In this document: positions 1 to 10,679 of the stretch, one piece after another
Position numbering within the stretch: the first letter of the stretch is position 1
How the letters are laid out: every line of letters begins with the position of its first letter
Translations under genes and position numbers: made by a program
The notes under the pieces: generated by a model
The model's database searches: none
Seen by the model: the letters and a program-made list of their open reading frames with translations, nothing else
What the model was told of the DNA's origin: nothing
Assembly (NCBI GenBank): GCA_011109175.1
Contig: RDEW01000037.1
Coordinates: 36,441 to 100,440 of the forward strand
Direction of reading: 5' to 3'
Origin: Dicyema japonicum
Lineage: Eukaryota > Dicyemida > Rhombozoa > Dicyemidae
Length of the DNA stretch: 64,000 nucleotides

Positions 1-465
1 TCGACTTCCTATATGATACAATCATACTCTCCAAAGTCTTATTGATTACCAGTGATTGACCATACGCATACTTTCTTTCACTTATATTCAAAGATCTGGC
101 ATACTTCACGAATGTGAAGTCACTAGGCCATCCCAAGTGAGTACAATCGTGACAATTTTGACCTCTGCGTGGTGTATCAACTTCAACTCTTTGGAAAGAA
201 GGTCATACTTCCTCAGCTTTTCGCATTCCACCTGCTGTAGATTTTGGAAAGATGTTATTCCCACTTCGACCAAAATAATTTTGTTTCTCCTTTTATCAAA
301 AACGAACAAGTCTGGCTTGTTATGCTCAATAATTATGTCCGTTTTGATAAAAGTGTCAACTCTGATTTCAACTGAGTCATTCATTACAATGGATTGCACT
401 GAATGAGTATTCAGTTTCTTTCGTTTTTGAAACCAAACTCTCTGCAAAAGTGGAAATATAGACAC
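1..465 (-). mobile_element. Family-A non-LTR retrotransposon, C-terminal nuclease-like part (relic)
   Basis: On the minus strand, 465 to 106 is open for about 119 codons and carries KPDLFVFDKRRNKIILVEV, a Pro-Asp then Glu spacing like PD-(D/E)XK nucleases, followed by EKLRKYDLLSKEL. This Asp-Glu block before a 'KY..L..E' helix is known at the C-terminus of a widespread class of invertebrate RT proteins. After a frameshift the similarity continues to the left edge (ISERKYAYGQSLVINKTLES), so the element is cut by the window. A second copy lies at 21225-21665 on the plus strand. It is broken and presumably inactive. Confidence 0.7.
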
Positions 466-600
466 CTCACGACTTCGTTATGTCTTTTTACATAATCCCC
501 ATGCAACATCTTTTCACACCTTTTGGAACAATGATCCACGGTTTTCTTCCATTTTTTACAATGGATGCACATTGCATTTTGTTCTCCAAAGAACAGATTC

Positions 601-1338
601 CTATCTTGAATAAGGCTTCCGAACTTGGGGAGTTATTCCCTTTAGAAGCCAATGAGAGGAATGCTCTATATTCACATAATCCTCCAACAAATTCTTATAA
701 ATAACGGAATGAAATCTCTTCAATCTTATTTGATTCATTAAACCTTCTTTTTGCATGTTCGATATCAACTTTGTATCCAACTCAGAAGTGTCGCAAACAG
801 AATACTTGTGCCTTAGAAATTCTTCAATTAATGCCAAATGCGTTTTCTCTGAAATTTTGGCTTGAAGAATTGCGGCATTTCTACTGCTAACAGTACTTCT
901 GATTTTCAAATCATGAAAAAATCCATATAACATCTTCTCACTTAGAAAAGAAATTGAGCGTAGCCCTCTCCCAAGGTAATTCCTCCTTAAATAAAGCCTC
1001 TGCTTGAATGCAGGTTTGAGATGGACTCGATGTTTAATCAATATGGTGCTGATAGCTGAGTTAATCAAATCGTATTCACAGAGTTCCACATTAATGAGTC
1101 CAATATAATTGTTATATAAAGACAGAGCGTGCTCGTTAATAGCCTTAAACAAATTCACTGCGTTTAGTTTGGTATTCACCAATTTCTTAATTTTCTGGTT
1201 TACTTGCGAAGAAATTATTTTTAACATTTCGGCTTTTGAAGTGTCCGGAAGGACCTTCCAATACACCGAGGTATTTATATTCATTCCCTCTAACAACTTG
1301 AATTCATCTGATAATAATAATATAAATTTTAAAGACAT
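601..1338 (-). mobile_element. Family-A reverse transcriptase, C-terminal (thumb/connector) segment
   Basis: The 245-codon minus frame contains NEHALSLYNNYIGLINVELC and, later, RLYLRRNYLGRGLRSI. This is the region after the RT core in family-A proteins, where an INxYAxxxxxYxxG block is followed by a 'GGRGL' block. Similar residues occur in the plus-strand copy at 20340-20705 (NEYAVSLLNYYIGVVEFEPK). The catalytic RT core expected upstream is absent: this segment is joined at 1340-1431 to an inverted scrap and then to the N-terminal part. It is a rearranged relic. Confidence 0.65.
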
Positions 1339-1399
1339 AATATTTTATGATCAAATTCTAAAGATAATTTATTACCTTGGGAGAGGGCTACGCTCAATT
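952..1399. repeat. 29-bp perfect inverted repeat inside family-A relic (952-980 and 1371-1399)
   Basis: The 29 bases at 952-980 are the exact reverse complement of 1371-1399. Both encode the same peptide, NYLGRGLRSI, on opposite strands: minus in the first arm, plus in the second. The arms flank the C-terminal RT segment. The plus-strand frame runs on from the second arm to about 1435, so a short piece of the same gene region is present in inverted orientation. Confidence 0.9.
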
Positions 1400-1431
1400 C
1401 ATTCTTTTTCCGATATTAAAACTTTCCGAAT

Positions 1432-2370
1432 TTAGATTCCTCCTTTTCCAAATTCTTCCCAAAAATCTGCGCATTTTTCCTTATCACTTGAGATATTAAT
1501 ATTATTTTGTCGTGAATTCAAGTTCCTGTAGAAGGATTTTCTATTCAATTCGAACATTTGGTTGTCCATACGAAATTTCCTTTTCGATTCAAATGTCGAT
1601 ATTTTTTTCTCCATGACTTTAATCCTATCTTGGATAAGAGACGTAATTCTGGTCCTTTCTTGGGATTGTTTTTTCCTGTAACCAACTATCGACAAATCAT
1701 GGCACCCCATAGACTTCTCGTCAGCAGAAAAAGTCTTCGTAAAAAACTTTTCAATAAAAACAGAATGTGATCTCCATTGTTCAATTTTCTTAGTCATATC
1801 CTCCATCCATTTTGAGGCTCAAATTTTTTTGTAGAGTTTGATAGGCAGTTTGCCCAGCATCAATAATAGAAGAAATTTAATCAATTGACGTTGGGTGATT
1901 GACTTTAATCCAAGCATAACACGGTTCAGGCATTCGACAACATCCACTTTTACATAAGGAATTTTCTTAGTACGGGGTTTTGAAGAATGGTCAATTGATT
2001 GATTAGTCCGTAACTCCTCAATAAAAGTGCGTTCACAACGAGCATACAACTTAGCCTCAATAAATGTCAAAGGGGCTTAGAATCTGAGGTCCCCTTCGAA
2101 TCATGTCCATTGCTTAATAATTGTTGACGCATTTTGGGCGTATATCAGTCTTTCGAACTCAGGCATTGTTATTTCCTCCCCAAACTTAGACTTGAACCCT
2201 TCCAAGAGAGTAGCCCACTCACCTCTGGGGACACGACCGAGTCTAGAGCGCGTGCTTTCAATAACTGAGGTAGCCCATTGTTCTCGACAATCAGCTGTTG
2301 AGGAAGACATTATTGCTCGTAAAACCGGAAATTTCGTGTTGTTTTGGTGAGGACGAATCCTAGAAGACAT
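1432..2370 (-). mobile_element. Family-A retrotransposon, N-terminal part (relic)
   Basis: Three consecutive minus frames (2370-2101, 2070-1819, 1806-1432) read as one damaged protein. The last contains KRKFRMDNQMFELNRKSFYR and ends DFWEEFGKGG, the pattern found just before the RT domain in family-A proteins (a 'N..F..N...FYR.L' block, then 'FW..I/F'). A diverged copy is at 37001-37625 minus. The RT catalytic core that should follow is missing. The 5' boundary near 2370-2400 is not defined. Confidence 0.6.
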
Positions 2371-2413
2371 TCAATTTACTAAATCAATAATGTAATTAAA
2401 TTAGCACTACCAA

Positions 2414-2476
2414 CCATCCAAAGTGGACCCCGCCGACATTATCGACGTTGCGTTCCTCTCACGATTGCAACAGAAA
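2414..2476 (-). mobile_element. RLE-type LINE, extreme 3' coding end
   Basis: The reverse complement matches the last codons of the RLE protein ending at 45729 (SVAIVRGNATSIMSAGSTLDGW split by one missing base). Only about 63 bp are left. Confidence 0.75.
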
Positions 2477-2614
2477 TAAAATAGTTATTATTTTTCTTAG
2501 AATTCTTGTTGCATATTTTAGAACTTTATAGATCAGGCATGTCAAACTATAATCATTTTTTCCGCATTTTTCAGACGTTTAAGAGCCACGTCAACCAAAA
2601 AGTGCTTTTTTATA

Positions 2615-3540
2615 ATGATTAATTTCTCACAAATTTTCATTGTCTTAACGGCTTACATCAGAGAGAATAGTAATAGATTTTTGCTCACGCTTGTGTTTTG
2701 TTATGAAGGTTGTCTATTTTACTCTGCTACAAAAACAAGAAATAGTAACTTATCTAAAATATCAAATTTTGCCATCCAATTTGCTGAAGGAGAAACGAAA
2801 TTTCATAAGAACGGCGTCATTATTCAGACTAAAAGACTCATTGCCGGCTCAACTATTTTTTTCAAAACAAGTGGAATTTTATTGCGCAACACCTATCAGA
2901 GCATATACAGTAAGAGAAAAGTACTAGTTATCTATTCTAATATCAGGTATATTTTTAATTTAGTTGATCTACGACACTATTCAAATTTCAATAAAAATTT
3001 TTGCTGGCTTTTGGTTGGATTCCTTTTCCAAATTTTACTGGACCTCTAAAGAGTAAATCGGCTACGGAGGTGTCAAGTGCAATAAAGAGCACAATTTTAA
3101 TGTTTAGAATACCAACCATTTTGGACACGGACAATGGCAAGGAATTTTTAAATGAAAAAATGTTCGAGTTATGCTCAACATATGGTATAAAACAAGTAAG
3201 GGGACGTCCTTGGGTGCAGAGACAAGTCGAGCGTCTGAATCAGACATTGAAATTTATTATTTCTTCAACCTGCTTTTCAAAGAATTTGAATTTCAAATGG
3301 ATAGACATCATTGAAGAAATTACAAGTTCCTATAATTTTGTCCAGCATTTGGTGATCGAGTTGTTAGAAGGGTCTATTTTGATAATAATAAAAAACACGA
3401 AAAAGTGGCTAAAACGAACACATTGATACATTCATATATCATGTTAAAGAAGTATCTACCACAGGAATGATTGATCTAGAAGATGGTAGTGTGATTCAGA
3501 AAAATAGCAGAGACTTAGCGAAACTAGAATAATTTTACAA
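2615..3540 (+). mobile_element. Degenerate retroviral-type integrase core (rve fold)
   Basis: Two overlapping plus frames carry integrase motifs. VDLRHYSNFN (about 2955-2990) supplies the first catalytic Asp. After a frameshift come GPLKSKSATEV, TILDTDNGKEFLN (second Asp) and GRPWVQRQVERLNQTLK (catalytic Glu in QVER). The order and spacing fit a DDE integrase core of an LTR retrotransposon or a related integrase-bearing transposon (Ginger or KRBA2-like). No protease, RT or LTRs were found beside it. The frameshifts make it non-functional. Which superfamily it belongs to cannot be decided from this fragment. Confidence 0.7.
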
Positions 3541-3945
3541 TATAAATTTCTTAATTTTTTCTAATAAAAACAGTTATTATTATTTTAGGGTAAATCTGAT
3601 CATCAATAACGTTGAGATCATTTATAATATCATTAGAGTTATACCTTCACGAAGTTTCTATGGGAAGATAGCGTCCCGAAAATCATCAGGAAAAGTCAAT
3701 TAGTAACGTTCTTCTGTTTAATCGAAATTTTAATTAAATGTATATTATCAAAAATATGTAAATTATATTTTGTTAATGTTGTGGATAATTTTACTAGTTT
3801 AAAGCAAACTTTGTTCAGATATAAAACTTCATTTTTTCAAAAATTTAAGGTTCAATCATTAATACGGAACGATTGAACTTACGTGGTCGGCTGAGAACGG
3901 GTGGTTACGGCCAAGTATAATAGGAAGGGATCAGCTCCAAAAAAT
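3541..3945. other. AT-rich spacer, no recognisable feature
   Basis: No sustained reading frame, repeat or RNA motif was recognised between the integrase relic and LINE-B. Confidence 0.5.
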
Positions 3946-5480
3946 TTAGGGTGTAGATCCGTGGAGTTTGATCCCTGATGACAAAAAGAAGGTGTCTGCC
4001 GATATATTTAAACACTCCGACGAGGAACTACCTATTGCTGATAGCACTGTCAGCATCTTTGAAGTGATGACGGCTATCAGGGAATGCAAGGTCAATGCTT
4101 CAGGATGTGACCACATATCAATGAAACTTATCAAAGAGGGTCCGGATATTTTGTTTGACTATCTGCGATGTCTTTATGATAGGTGTTTACGACTTGGCCA
4201 CTTCCTTTAATATGGAAGAAAGCTGTTGTGAGGATGATTCCAAAACCAAAGATGCCAAAGAGAGATCCGGCAAGCTACCAATTAGTTTAATATGTTCTTT
4301 CGCAAAAGTGATCGAACGTATCATTTTCAAAAAGCTATGAAGACATATAGAAGAGAATGACTTTCTGATTCCGGATCAGTGGAGTTTTCGTCCCGAAAGT
4401 AGCTGTGCAAACCTTTTCTTTCTATTGGATTCTGAAATCATGAAAGAAGGGATTCAAAAAGGCAAATAAACTTATTATGACTTGATATCTCGAAAGCATT
4501 CGACAGTGTATGAAGCGTTGTTAAAGCAGCTTGTATCAGCATGTGTTCCAAGATACCTATTTGTTTGGCTAAGAAATTATCTTCAGGAAAGACAATCTTT
4601 TGTGAAGGTGTGTGGATATATATCCGATGCAGTATCATTCAAAAGGGGAGTACCACAAAGTTCAGTATTGAGCCCTATTTTGTTTAATATATTCATTGCG
4701 AGTTTTCCACGTCAGAGGAATATTAATAGTAGTCTTCTTATTTATGCGAATGACGTAATCGTGGTGGACACATCTCTAAAATCTTCTATATCTGAAGGAA
4801 GAATCCGGGAGTATGTCGACCAGATTGAGCATTGGTGCAACTTGAGAGGGCTAAAGCTCTCTGCTGAAAAATCTTGCGCACTCCGAATAAGCAGTTTGAA
4901 AAAGCACCTGAAACAAGAATACACACTGGGAGTAAACAATTCACACAGTCTGCGCTACCTGGGGGTCGACTATGGACACGCAGGAGATTACATGGACGAC
5001 ATAAAGGGGAGGAGAAAGAGAGCCTTTCAGTCGCTCCTATGTACACGGAAGTTACACGTTAGCCGTGACACTTACCTGTTTATCTTCAAGGGAGTTATTC
5101 TCCCTAGCCTACTTTATGGGTGCGAGGGGTGGTTCTTCTCTCCGAAGAGGGACAAGATCTTATCCCTCCTAGAGAAGACTAGAAGAGCTGCAATTAAGCT
5201 CTCCTTAAACAAGAAACTGAAAGACTGTCTAAACGAGGACGAAAACAAGCTCCTGGAACCGATTAGCAAGATTGTGGAGGATCGGATCAATGGTTTCAGG
5301 AGGAGATCAAAGGTCCAGGACACATATATAAAGGTGGGAGAATAAAGATTAAAAAGCTGGGAGAAACGTTCCGAAAAAGATTAATAATAAAAAAAGAGGA
5401 AGGGTCCAGGTGTGGAGTCCAAGCCTTATGGTAGGACTCAGATGTAATACCCTCCAGAAATCTCCTTAACTCTTTTGTCA
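3946..5480 (+). mobile_element. LINE family B (APE/RT type), RT region with frameshifts
   Basis: Plus-strand fragments (3968-4210, 4155-4340, 4482-5345) read as an RT missing its endonuclease. KVNASGCDHISMKLIKEG is RT motif 1. FKRGVPQSSVLSPILFNIF is motif B'; the usual Gly after GVPQ is replaced by Ser. LLIYANDVIVV is the active-site loop, with the usual YADD read as YAND. SLRYLGVDYGHAGDYMDDIK and LLYGCEGWFF are the thumb region. Loss of the first catalytic Asp and the 5' frameshifts make it inactive. The 864-nt frame 4482-5345 is its longest intact stretch. The 3' non-coding end extends to about 5480. Confidence 0.8.
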
Positions 5481-5524
5481 ATAAATCCTTGTTGTTGTTG
5501 GAACGATTGAAAAAAACGTGGTTG

Positions 5525-6480
5525 TTGTGTGGTGGCACCTACTATTCTGAAGAAGAAATACCTCTAGTTTTTAAGACACAGCTCAAAAAGATATTTTATG
5601 TGGACGATGATGTCATTTCGGAGAAGACTTGTTACGAACTATTGTCAGAGAAAACAGCCTTTATAGAGATCTCTCTATAAGAGCTGAAGATAACAATGAG
5701 AGCTGTCAAGAATCAAAGCTAGGATGTTCAAAGAAGCCCCAGAAATTTTATTCAAAGTTCTCAAAGATATGTTCAACGCATGCATAACAATTGGTCATGT
5801 TCCACAGGAATGGAAGAAAACTATTGTACGGATGGTAGCGAAGACAGGAAGACCGAAAAATGATCCTGATAGCTACCGTCCGAATCGGTCAATCTCAAAA
5901 ATCATGAAAAAATTGTCTTCCGGAGGCTTACAAATCAGCTGGAAAAAGAAGATTACTTCAGAAATGATCAATTTGGTTTTCGCCCAGGACGGTCATGCGG
6001 TGATTGCTTATTTCATCTCAACTCGAGTTATGCAAAGCCAGAGAATCCAGATGTCTCCTGAATGTCATGTCTCGACATATAAAAAGCAGTGTTAACCACA
6101 GATCCATAATCGATCAGTTATCTCGGACGGAGAGTCCAAAGGAACTAGTGAATTGGGTGAAAGTATACCTAAAAGGAAGAAAATCCTATGTTAGATGCGA
6201 ACGCTATTTTTCGAATATGATATTATGATATTATCAGGATTGCCCTACACAAAAGGCTCGACGAGAAGCTAGATGAAGATGAAAATTTGCTAGTAATGTC
6301 GATAAGAGATGCAGCAGAAAAAGAATGGAAAATTACCTGAAAAAAGATGCCATCATTGATTCGTATGTTGCAGCACAGAATAAACGATAAGAGGGGTCTG
6401 AGAGCGCAGAGAAGAGTCCAAGCGTTTGCAGGACTTGCGGCATGAGGTCAACTAACTCCCTGTTTAATTATTCCTTCCTA
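5525..6480 (+). mobile_element. LINE family C, internally deleted plus-strand copy
   Basis: YSEEEIPLVFKTQLK at about 5540-5590 matches AEEEIPLVFETQLK of the minus-strand copy at 11542-11733. NWVKVYLKGRKSYVRC at about 6150-6200 matches the copy at 10791-10991. Immediately after FSNMIL (6228) the sequence jumps to the C-terminal RLDEKLDEDEN region (about 6255), so the RT active site is deleted. The end is an AT-rich tail with aataaagttg near 6480. Confidence 0.75.
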
Positions 6481-6599
6481 ATAAAGTTGTTAAAGTTAAA
6501 AGGGACGATTGCCATTTTGTTTGATTGGTTTTTTAAATCAATACATTGAATATCGATTTTTGAACGGCTCGTATTCAACCGTATCTCATTCTGAACCGG

Positions 6600-6960
6600 T
6601 CACAATAAATTAAATTTAATAAATTTTATACGAATATTTTTAAATCGGTTCAGACACCTGGAGCAGCTGCTTCGACTGCGGAGAACCTAAAAATCAAGAA
6701 ATATTCTTGCTTCGGGGATCGCTACCGATTTACTCCTGTTGCGACCGAATCATCGGGAGCCGTTGGTCCAATGACGGCTGAGTTCTTGCGAGAACTCGGA
6801 GGATTGCTTGCCAGAAAGAATAAGGATACACGAGAAGGGTTATGGCTAAGACAAAAAATTGGAACAGGCATACTCCGAGGGAACTCGTTCGCAATCCACG
6901 CAGCAGGCTTCCTCAACTGACATTTGTTTAATTGTTAAAAAAATTATTCTTTAAAAAAAA
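6600..6960 (+). mobile_element. RLE-type LINE 3' end, truncated copy
   Basis: Reads FKSVQTPGAAASTAENLK to LRGNSFAIHAAGFLN and stop at 6920. This is nearly identical to the last ~100 codons and the start of the 3' UTR (catttgtttaattgttaaaa) of the element ending at 48705. A 5'-truncated insertion. Confidence 0.85.
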
Positions 6961-7084
6961 TTAATAAAGTTAATGATACACGTTCAAAAAAATTTTTTAT
7001 TAATGGAAATAATTTTTTTTTAAACAATAACAATTTATTGAAGAATGAAACCAAATAGTTAAAGGCTACTGGCTGCTCTCAGCA

Positions 7085-7320
7085 TTGAGAGCGCATTTCC
7101 CCTTACGATCTGTAAGGGGATGCCCTCATCAAACAAAACTCCGGCATGCGGGAAGGTGGCCCTGCAAATACAGTCAGCCGCCCTGTACGAGTTTTTGTGG
7201 GTACGAGGGAGGAGCACCGGGAAAGAATGAGGATTTTGGCGGAGCGCATCGGGATCACGTGATAGTTAATTTTGGTTTTACCGTGGTCTTGGGTGTTAAA
7301 TAAATAAATCTTCGCATTCA
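7085..7320 (+). mobile_element. LINE family D, 3' terminal fragment
   Basis: Ends with EEHRERMRILAERIGIT and a stop at about 7262. The corresponding end of the family-D copies at 10340 and 33740 reads EHREKVARLLRDAGIT in one frame. The tail is gttaaataaataaat at about 7295. Only the last codons and the 3' UTR remain. Confidence 0.65.
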
Positions 7321-7437
7321 CTTATTATGTCGCGAGCCACAGACGTTACCTTTGACAAATGAAATCAATGTCAACCATTGTCAAAAAATAAAATAATCAA
7401 TTATTTCAAAGAAAACATTAACTAATTATTGATAACT

Positions 7438-7700
7438 ATCTTTTTAAGGCGTTTAGAATGCACCTTCCTCACAATTCTCTCACTATCTTTAACGTTGACA
7501 AAATTGTTAGAAAATTTTTCAACAATAGTGGCAGCATCTCCGTATGGATGCTCAAACCTTTGCAGACGTAGTGAAGGATTAGTTCCATAGTCCTTCTGAA
7601 TACGAACCTTTTAAGTAATTTGAATACACCATCTCCAATGTTAAATTCATATTTCGATCGATGCACTCCCATCTTTTTATTCATTCTTTTATAATAAAGA
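7438..7700 (-). mobile_element. LTR-retrotransposon integrase C-terminal tail (relic)
   Basis: The minus strand reads FEHPYGDAATIVEKFSNNF, then RIVRKVHSKRLKKI and a stop. The pattern 'GPY.V......VH..RLK' is the end of Ty3/gypsy-like integrases, after the zinc-binding and catalytic domains. The overlapping frame YEFNIGDGVFK just upstream fits the 'F..GD.V' strand of the same domain, so there is a frameshift between them. No LTR was identified. Confidence 0.55.
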
Positions 7701-7925
7701 GAATTCAGGTCTACCCGAGGAAAATCAAATTTGTAATCACCTTTTGATAATTATAGACAAAAAACCTTTACCGTCTGGCTCTGTTGATTCAGCAATATTA
7801 TGCACACTTTAAAGGTTTTCTTCACCGTCTGTCTCCGTTACAGTATTTTTCTCAATGGTGTTGTAGCCCGGAATCCCTCGATATCTCTGAAACGGACTAA
7901 CACCTACAAAAAAATAAAAGCACAA
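7701..7925. other. Spacer, nothing recognised
   Basis: No convincing coding or repeat signal. Confidence 0.4.
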
Positions 7926-7929
7926 ATTT

Positions 7930-8497
7930 ACCTGTATGAGTGAGGCGTTTGATTGTATAAAAAACACAGACCCCTCTTATCGTTTATTTTGTGCTGCAAC
8001 ATACGAGTCAATGATGGCATCTCTTTTTTGGAAGTTTGTCATCATTTTTTCTGCTGCATCACTGATCGATTTTCATCTTCATCTAGCTTCTCGTCGAGCC
8101 TTTTGTGTAAGGCAATCTTGATCCCTGCTCTCCTCGATTTTTCAAGAAGCAAGATAAAATGCTCTCTGTATGCAGTATAATACCATCCTTCCAGTCCATA
8201 AAGGAGTGATGGAATGATCGTACGTGAAAAAATAAATAAAAACATATCCGTTTCGAGTCTCAATTTCCTCATACAAAATATCGCATGGTGGGCTTTCTTC
8301 CTTTTTAGTTAAAAATCGCACAATGTGGTCCCAGATTCTCTAAAGATGTTCCGAAATACTTAAGGGAGCTCACAATGTTGATTCCGCATACGGAGTTATT
8401 CTGATTTCTTTTACCATTCCGACCGAAAAACCTTATTGCACTAGATTTTTCTGTACTTTTGCAATACATACTTCACGAAATAAGGCTCTAAATAAAT
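7930..8497 (-). mobile_element. LINE family C, 3' half (separated from its 5' half by an insertion)
   Basis: Read on the minus strand from 8497: SSAIRFFGRNGKRNQ, VSSLKYFG, then TIIPSLLYGLEGWYYTAYRE and KRLDEKLDEDEN. These are the post-RT thumb motifs of family C. The expected upstream half with YADD resumes only at about 10680. About 2.2 kb of other elements therefore lie inside this one copy. The 3' end is near 7930. Confidence 0.75.
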
Positions 8498-8514
8498 AAA
8501 AACGATACCGACAA

Positions 8515-8851
8515 GTGATTATATAGCCGCGTGGCGCTGCGTGGTTAATTAATTGAAGTTTTCTGCTTGCTTGTCTGTTCCTCTTCTCTCTCCTATTAGA
8601 GTGACGACATGTGATCCACCTGTCTAGGTGACGCCCAGTGCCAGGGCGGCACGAAAAGGGATCATTTGTTCTTCACTCCACTGGAGGGGCTTCCACAACT
8701 GCATGTAATAAACGTCTTACTTTTTATGCTGATTCCGGATAGACTCTGTTTCTGTAGAAGTGGAAACTGGATACACTTAATTAGTTGTTTACTTTAACTT
8801 CTTTCTTGGTGTATCCGGGGTTAATAAATAAAATTAAAAAAAATTAAAATT
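8515..8851 (+). mobile_element. SINE2, intact copy with 16-bp target-site duplication
   Basis: A non-coding 337-bp repeat running from tgattatatagccgcg to a tail of tatccggggttaataaata plus an A-rich stretch. It is flanked by identical 16-mers aaaacgataccgacaa at 8499-8514 and 8852-8867, the signature of target-primed insertion. A second copy is at 34776-35095 and an interrupted one at 24444-24960. Its 3' end resembles the 3' end of LINE F (51390-51412). No clear tRNA, 5S or 7SL head was recognised, so the RNA from which it derives is unknown. Confidence 0.85.
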
Positions 8852-8867
8852 AAAACGATACCGACAA

Positions 8868-9289
8868 AGTCAAAGCTGAGCTATTAACGACCCCTACCTA
8901 AGAGCTTCATATAGATGCTTATAATCATTCCCTTAGCGAAAAAAGATGCTTATAATCATTCCAAGATTACTCTCTTATTACACCGTTTCTGACGAACTAT
9001 AAGTTAGACACCCGTTTTTATCGCTCACTCATGTTGTATTCTCCCGCTGATGGAGAAAGGTCATCAAATGTCTTTTAAGGCAATTCTTTTCTGTCGGGAA
9101 GATTCCATGAATCCATTTCAGAATGTAGTAGTTCGTAGTCTTTCAGTTTTGAATATTTTCGCATAACAACCATATCACTCATCCCCACAATCCGGTAAAA
9201 AAATCAAAATTTTATTTAAAAAAATTTATAATAATATTTACAAATTGGCATTGTTCATTTTTTTATTTTTAGACCTAATATTGAAAGAA
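8868..9289. other. Spacer with a short direct duplication
   Basis: No coding signal. The 18-mer agatgcttataatcattc occurs twice about 30 bp apart near 8914 and 8945. Confidence 0.5.
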
Positions 9290-9441
9290 TAACTCTTCCG
9301 GAAGTCCTTAATGGTGACCTGAGATCAGTAACCAGACTACTAAAGGACGGTGAAGACCTTAGTAGTCTGCGGCACTTGGCATCGGACAGGAGGGGATGGG
9401 AAAGGCTAATTAAGAGGATTGTTCAGACGCGGCACGAATAG
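9290..9441 (+). mobile_element. LINE RT C-terminal fragment ('DL.SLR.LA' type)
   Basis: Reads LPEVLNGDLRSVTRLLKDGE then DLSSLRHLASDRRGWERL and a stop. This is the known C-terminal block following 'RGRP' in many APE-type LINEs. Compare 41902-42144 (NRGTWKRM) and 31742-32017. The 5' side is lost. Confidence 0.7.
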
Positions 9442-9535
9442 AATTATAGTTTATATGATTCTATGTAGTTGCTTATAATAATAATAATATTGAAAAAAAA
9501 TTCATTAATTCATTTAGAGCCTTATTTCGTGAAGT

Positions 9536-10440
9536 TAGCAAATTTCGTAAGTGGACGCCGAGGGAAAGTGTCCGTCGGAAGCAAGAGTTCCAGATCGGGA
9601 TTATTACCCAATGGTGTACCCCAAGGATCTCCTCTGTCACCAATCCTTTTTAATTTGTTTTTGAGTATCTCCCCGTACCTATGAATAATAATGGCATGTT
9701 ACTTTCTTATGCCGATGACATAGTTGTCGCATCTAGAGACGTAAATGTCGAACATGCTAAAGAAAGACTAAAGGAATACTAAATAACATATTTGGATGGT
9801 TGTGCGAAAATCGATTAAATGCATGTTCCGAAAAGTCAGCAGTCACTCTATTTACTAAGAATAGAAAGATGGGAACGCAAACAATTGATGTCACGTTAAA
9901 TGGAGTACCTATACCACAAAAGAAATCGCAGAAGATACTGGGAGTAACTTTTGATACTTTCCTCTGCTTCTCAGCCCATGTGGAATCCATCATATCAACC
10001 TGTGCAAAGAAGATAAATTTTGTAAAGGCCTTCTTTTGGAACTGTGGAGGAATTTATCCTCCAGGTATCTGGACCCTCTACAAGCAGTATGTCGAGCCAA
10101 CAATAGGCTATGCATGTGCTGCATGGGGATCTAACCTGTCGGCAACGAACCTAACAAAAATTCAAGAGATCCAGTCAAGAGCAAAAAAATTACTGGAAAA
10201 GTATACAGATAAAGAAATTGCCCCCAGAGCACTCGAGTCTATCATAGAAACAACTGGAGGAAATTTCAGAAGAGAAAAGGAAAAAGACCCCTGTCCGTAT
10301 AGAAAATGAGTGGGATCACGGTCGGAGCATCGAGAAAAAGTGGCCCGATTATTGAGAGATGCCGGGATCACATGAATGTTAGTTATTGGTTAAGATGGTG
10401 TTTCTTTGGGTTAAATAATAATAAATAATTGTCCGTGTCA
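9536..10440 (+). mobile_element. LINE family D, 3' half, copy 1
   Basis: LLPNGVPQGSPLSPILFNLF (about 9600-9660) is RT motif B'. The YADD loop is present but in another frame at about 9708-9722 (SYADDIVVASRD). The 169-codon frame from 9800 has KSQKILGVTFDTFLCFSAH and EPTIGYACAAWGSNLS, the APE-type thumb. The 3' UTR ends ctttgggttaaataataata. Copy 2 at 32941-33840 is almost identical, differing by a few substitutions and single-base indels. Confidence 0.85.
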
Positions 10441-10559
10441 TAAGATTTCCTTCAGTTTGAACGTTAAACTATCAGTTTTTCCCCTATTGACTTTACGTCC
10501 TCTCAACGGATTTCCAAAATTCAATTATTTATCATTACTGGAGATTTGAACGTGAAGCA
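10441..10559 (+). mobile_element. APE endonuclease fragment attached to LINE-D tail
   Basis: After the D tail, one frame reads LFIITGDLNVKH, the conserved GDLN(A)KH motif of AP-endonuclease domains. It is cut at 10559, whereas the 33.9-kb copy continues (HPLWFKNQ). The composite 'D tail plus APE head' is therefore shared by both loci. Confidence 0.65.
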
Positions 10560-10640
10560 TTATTGAGAGATGCCGAGATCACCTGAATATTAGTTATTGG
10601 TTAAGACGGTGTTCCTTTGGCTTAAATAATAATAAAAAAA
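10560..10640 (+). mobile_element. Second LINE-D 3' tail
   Basis: attgagagatgccgagatca to cttaaataataataaaaaaa repeats, with a few changes, the 3' UTR seen at 10347-10430. Confidence 0.8.
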
Positions 10641-10679
10641 TGTATTGAAAAAGAACCGATTTTTCTTCTGACGGTTTTA

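Noticed and set aside
2615-3540. Domesticated integrase gene
   Set aside because: The catalytic region is split by frameshifts, with the first Asp in a different frame from the other two residues.
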